Assembly: GCF_024300825.1 (NCBI RefSeq)
Contig: NZ_CP101323.1
Span: forward strand, 1,426,001 to 1,490,000
DNA: 64,000 nt
Source: Natronomonas gomsonensis
GTDB taxonomy: Archaea > Halobacteriota > Halobacteria > Halobacteriales > Haloarculaceae
Direction of reading: 5' to 3'
This document shows positions 63,604-64,000 of the stretch, piece after piece (position 1 is the first letter of the stretch; each line of letters opens with the position of its first letter). Both the position numbers and the translations under genes were made by a program. The notes under the pieces are model-generated. The model did not search any database, was not told the DNA's origin, and saw nothing but the letters and a program-made list of their open reading frames with translations.

Positions 63604-64000
63604 TGACGACAGCGGAGTCTGACACCCCAGACGACGAGCCGAGCACGGCAGACGAAGAGTATGGACTGCTTCAGCGCATCCAGGGCCGACTTCGCGCCCT
63701 CGTCGCCGCCGAGCGAATCGGCCAGTTCGTCTCCGTCGGCGTCGCCGGGGCAGGACTCGAAACCGTCATCGTTGCCCTGTTGACCTCCGGCATCATCGCG
63801 GGACTGACGGCCCCACCGCTGGCCGGCAAGGCGGTCGGCGCCGAGGCATCCATCACCCTGATGTTCCTCCTCAACGACCGCTGGACGTTCGCCGACGAGG
63901 GCGACAGCGGTGTTCGCTCGTTGATACGGCGTTACGCGAAATCTCACGCCGTCCGCCTCGGCGGCCTCTCGGTGGCCTTCGGCGTCCTGTATTTCCTCAC
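63603..64000 (+). CDS. GtrA-like membrane protein (3' end beyond window)
   Basis: The frame starts at MTTAESDTPDDEPSTADEEY and stays open to the window edge; about 132 residues are visible. After an acidic tail come RIGQFVSVGVAGAGLETVIV, a loop, LAGKAVGAEASITLMFLLND with the R-W-T-F motif (NDRWTFADEG) and further helices, the GtrA pattern (PF04138): four-helix proteins that move lipid-linked sugars across the membrane. Coupled to the GT2 gene by TGATG, so the pair would synthesise and flip a lipid-linked sugar, perhaps for the DUF2298 protein encoded divergently. The end is not seen. Confidence 0.85.
   Translation, partial: MTTAESDTPDDEPSTADEEYGLLQRIQGRLRALVAAERIGQFVSVGVAGAGLETVIVALLTSGIIAGLTAPPLAGKAVGAEASITLMFLLNDRWTFADEGDSGVRSLIRRYAKSHAVRLGGLSVAFGVLYFL

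Noticed and set aside
1-64000. CRISPR array
   Set aside because: No regularly spaced direct repeats and no cas genes were found.

Overview
The window is a stretch of chromosome from a halophilic archaeon (class Halobacteria). The evidence is high GC, strongly acidic proteins, archaeal information-processing genes (family B DNA polymerase, Mre11/Rad50, PAN ATPase, TFS, aIF2-alpha, L44e, S27e, Nop10), an intron-bearing tRNA-Gln, and many genes with a TATA element about 25-30 nt before the start codon (leaderless transcripts). The genus cannot be fixed from this alone; a Natronomonas-like or related lineage is a guess. Almost all of it reads as core genome. I found no CRISPR array, IS element, prophage or rRNA.

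Layout. 1-5.7 kb: the end of a CinA-type gene, a 38-aa membrane microprotein, an ATP-NAD kinase-like gene, a lipocalin-like (AttH/CrtC) protein, tRNA-Gln with intron, an HNH/zinc-finger protein of lower GC, a DtxR repressor/ferritin-like pair with a 13-aa upstream ORF, and a membrane protein. 5.7-12.3 kb: sufCBD iron-sulfur assembly operon and DNA polymerase B. 12.4-19.8 kb: three small conserved genes, rad50-mre11 with a small partner, a winged-helix gene with a double-dyad operator, the proteasomal ATPase pan, and a train of six hairpins. 19.8-34.3 kb: a NitT/TauT-type ABC transporter, aminotransferase, UbiA prenyltransferase, YchF GTPase, a bactofilin-like protein, zinc alcohol dehydrogenase, two membrane microproteins, a PP-loop PAPS-reductase-family protein, monothiol glutaredoxin, a thioredoxin-reductase-like flavoprotein and an AbrB-PhoU regulator. 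34.3-46 kb: LEA14-like surface protein, SRPBCC and nitrilase pair, aldehyde dehydrogenase, an N-terminally extended HMG-CoA reductase, MFS transporter, transcription factor TFS, M20 amidohydrolase. 46-57.6 kb: lipoprotein, S10-like protein, NUDIX, RIO-like kinase, acyl-CoA dehydrogenase, GNAT with zinc ribbon, HD hydrolase, LysE exporter, a threonine-synthase-like protein lacking the PLP lysine, flavin oxidase, metallophosphoesterase, HTH regulator and membrane DnaJ. 57.6-64 kb: translation operon L44e-S27e-aIF2alpha-Nop10-PAC2, then an envelope-glycan neighbourhood (DUF2298 membrane protein, GT2, GtrA).

Regulation. Several intergenic regions carry perfect inverted repeats that frame or touch the inferred TATA box (22.45, 52.54, 12.38, 18.05, 41.12 kb). 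These are the most testable new signals. No gene-free stretch exceeds 300 bases. No single cluster stands out as an unmistakable new system. The most unusual genes are the PLP-lysine-less threonine synthase homologue and the HMG-CoA reductase fusion.
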